Of a DNA stretch of 64,000 nt, positions 62,301-64,000 are shown piece after piece. Each line of letters opens with the position of its first letter. Position 1 is the first letter of the stretch. The notes under the pieces are model-generated. The model worked only from the letters and a program-made list of their open reading frames with translations, was not told the DNA's origin and searched no databases. Source of the stretch: Hydractinia symbiolongicarpus (lineage: Eukaryota; Cnidaria; Hydrozoa; Anthoathecata; Hydractiniidae); NCBI RefSeq assembly GCF_029227915.1, contig NC_079880.1, positions 4,900,001-4,964,000 of the forward strand, in the 5' to 3' direction. The position numbers and the translations under genes were made by a program.

Positions 62301-64000
62301 CCCGTAAACCCCGGACTCGGCCCGTATAGTCAAAAGTATACAAAGAAAGTACCCAGTGAGTAAACTCATTTCCGGAACGATTTCTTAATTATTTTTTTTC
62401 ACCACTAAAACGCATGAGACTTGTAGTTTTCAGAAATGTTTTCATTTTTGATGAGACGCTTAATGAAAGAGGTTTAATCGCCGGCAAACGAAATCCCGCG
62501 TTTTTCCGTAAATCCGGGGCTTGGCCCGTATAGTCGAATATATACAAAGAAAGTACCCAGGGAGTGAACTCATTTCCCGAACGGATTTTTAAATTTTTCT
62601 TTCACCACTAAAACGCATGAGACTTGTAGTTTTCAAAAATGTTTTCATTTTGGTGAGACGCTTAATGAAAGTGGTTTAATCGCCAGCAAACGAAAACCCG
62701 CGATTTCCCGTAAATCCCGGGCTTGGCCCGTATAGTCGAATGTATACAAAGAAAGTACCCTGTGAGTAAACTCATTTCCAAAACGATTTTTTAAATTATC
62801 TTTTCACCACTAAAACGCATGAGACTTGTAGTTTTTAAAAATGTTTTCATTTTTGATGAGACGCTGAATAAAAGAAGTTTAATCGACGGCAAACGAAAAC
62901 CCGCCATTTCCCGTAAACCCCGGACTCGACCCGTATAGTCAAAAGTATACAAAGAAAGAACCCAGGGAGTAAACTCATTTCCCGAACGATTTTTTATATT
63001 ATTTTCTTTACCACTAAACGCATGAGACTTGTAGTTTTCAAAAATATTTTCATATTTGATGGGACACTGAATAAAAGAAGTTTAATCGCCGGCAAACGAA
63101 AATCCGTGATTTCCCGTAAATCCCGGACTCGGCCCGTAAAGTCAAAAGTATACAAAGAAAGTACCCAGGGAGTAAACTCATTTCCCGAACGATTTTTTAA
63201 ATTATTTTTTCACCACTAAAACGCATGAGACTTGTAGTTTTCAAAAATGTTTTCATTTTTGATGAGACGCTTAATGAAAGAGGTTTAATCGCCGGCAAAC
63301 GAAATCCCGCGTTTTCCCGTAAATCCGGGGCTTGGCCCGTATAGTCGAATGTATACAAAGAAAGTACCCTGTGAGTAAACTCATTTTCGGAACGATTTTT
63401 TAAATTATTTTTTCACCACTACAACGCATGAGACTTGTAGTTTTCAAAAATGTTTTCATTTTTGATGAGACACTGAATAAAAGAAGTTTAATCGCCGGCA
63501 AACGAAAACCCGCCATTTCCCGTAAACCCCGGACTCGGCCCGTATATTCAAAAGTATACAAAGAAAGTACCCAGGGAGTAAACTCATTTTCCGAACGATT
63601 TTTAAATTATTTTTTCACCACTACAACGCATGAGACTTGTAGTTTTCAAAAATATTTTCATTTTTGATGAGAGGGTTAATGAAAGAAGTTTAATCGCCGG
63701 CAAACGAAATCCCGCGATTTCCCGTAAATCCCGGGCTTGGCCCGTGTAGTCGAATGTATACAAAGAAAGTACCCTGTGAGTAAACTTATTTCCAAAACGA
63801 TTTTTTAAATTATCTTTTCAGCACTAAAACGCATGAGACTTGTAGTTTTTAAAAATGTTTTCATTTTCGATGAGACGCTGAATAAAAGAAGTTTAATCGA
63901 CGGCAAAGGAAAACCCGCCATTTCCCGTAAACCCCGGACTCGACCCGTATAGTCAAAAGTATACAAAGAAAGTACCCAGGGAGTAAACTCATTTCCCGAA
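59330..64000 (-). repeat. Higher-order units of 6 and 9 monomers in the right block
   Basis: The monomer carrying CCGCGTTTTTCCGTAAATCC starts units near 59.39, 60.60 and 62.43 kb, spaced 1218 bp and then 1827 bp. The 9-monomer unit contains a three-monomer stretch that the first unit lacks, again an exact multiple of the monomer. The last unit is cut by the window end. Confidence 0.75.

Larger units (their letters stand above)
55941..64000 (-). repeat. Satellite array, right block, minus orientation (about 40 monomers)
   Basis: The same satellite returns to minus orientation and runs to the end of the window, where it is cut by the window edge. Local higher-order structure: a 4-mer (813 bp) at about 57.36-58.17 and 58.17-58.98 kb, with a short third copy, then units beginning near 59.33, 60.55 and 62.37 kb, spaced 1218 bp (6 monomers) and 1827 bp (9 monomers). 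The set of variants (for example CCGCGTTTTTCCGTAAATCCGG and CATTTTGGTGAGACG) differs from the left minus block, so the two flanks were not homogenised together recently. No gene is present. Confidence 0.97.

Noticed and set aside
1-64000. CRISPR array or other spaced-repeat system
   Set aside because: The repeat is contiguous over its whole 203-bp length with no unique spacers, which is satellite organisation.

Overview
The window holds almost nothing but one satellite DNA family. The basic unit is about 203 bp and repeats without a break from base 1 to base 64000, which is roughly 310 copies by length. The only exception is a 749-bp insertion at 25260-26008. I found no protein-coding gene, no rRNA, no tRNA and no CRISPR array. 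The longest open frames (up to 121 codons) are by-products of the repeat: they run across monomers with few stops, recur wherever the same monomer type recurs, and cannot persist because 203 is not a multiple of 3. Satellite arrays of this size, built from higher-order units and carrying a TTAA-targeting DNA transposon, point to a eukaryotic chromosome, probably a centromeric, pericentromeric or other heterochromatic block. The species cannot be named from this sequence; an animal is plausible but only an inference.

Layout. Bases 1-4074 carry the satellite in one orientation (called minus here). At about 4074 the orientation flips, and a block of about 51.9 kb (4075-55940) runs in the plus orientation. 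At 55935-55940 it flips back, and minus-oriented satellite continues to the end. Inside these blocks the monomers are organised as a changing patchwork of higher-order repeats, with periods near 203, 405, 813, 1015, 1217, 1625, 1827, 2029 and 2231 bp. A larger tandem duplication of about 33-34 monomers covers 21.68-29.13 kb and 29.13-36.03 kb.

Monomer anatomy (plus orientation, starting at AAATGAG). Positions 35-60 hold two linked haplotypes: type A (ATTCG before ACTATACGGGCC, then AAGCC) and type B (TTTTG before it, then GAGTC). Type A contains TTCG-ACT-A-TA-CGGG, which resembles the mammalian CENP-B box but is one base too short. Positions 57-81 form a GC-rich dyad with a 5-nt loop, perfect in some copies. 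Positions 125-146 form an AT-rich dyad with an AAAA loop. Positions about 172-192 are an A-rich, variable spacer. There are about 13 CpG sites per monomer, and many differences between copies look like CpG transitions.

The insertion at 25260-26008 is a short non-autonomous DNA transposon of piggyBac type. It has a TTAA duplication on both sides, 17-bp perfect terminal inverted repeats starting CCCTA, and a poly-G/poly-C hairpin just inside each end. The second copy of the large duplication has the matching intact TTAA site at 32909-32912. This empty site fixes the insertion boundaries and shows that the insertion is younger than the duplication, or that it was precisely lost from the second copy.
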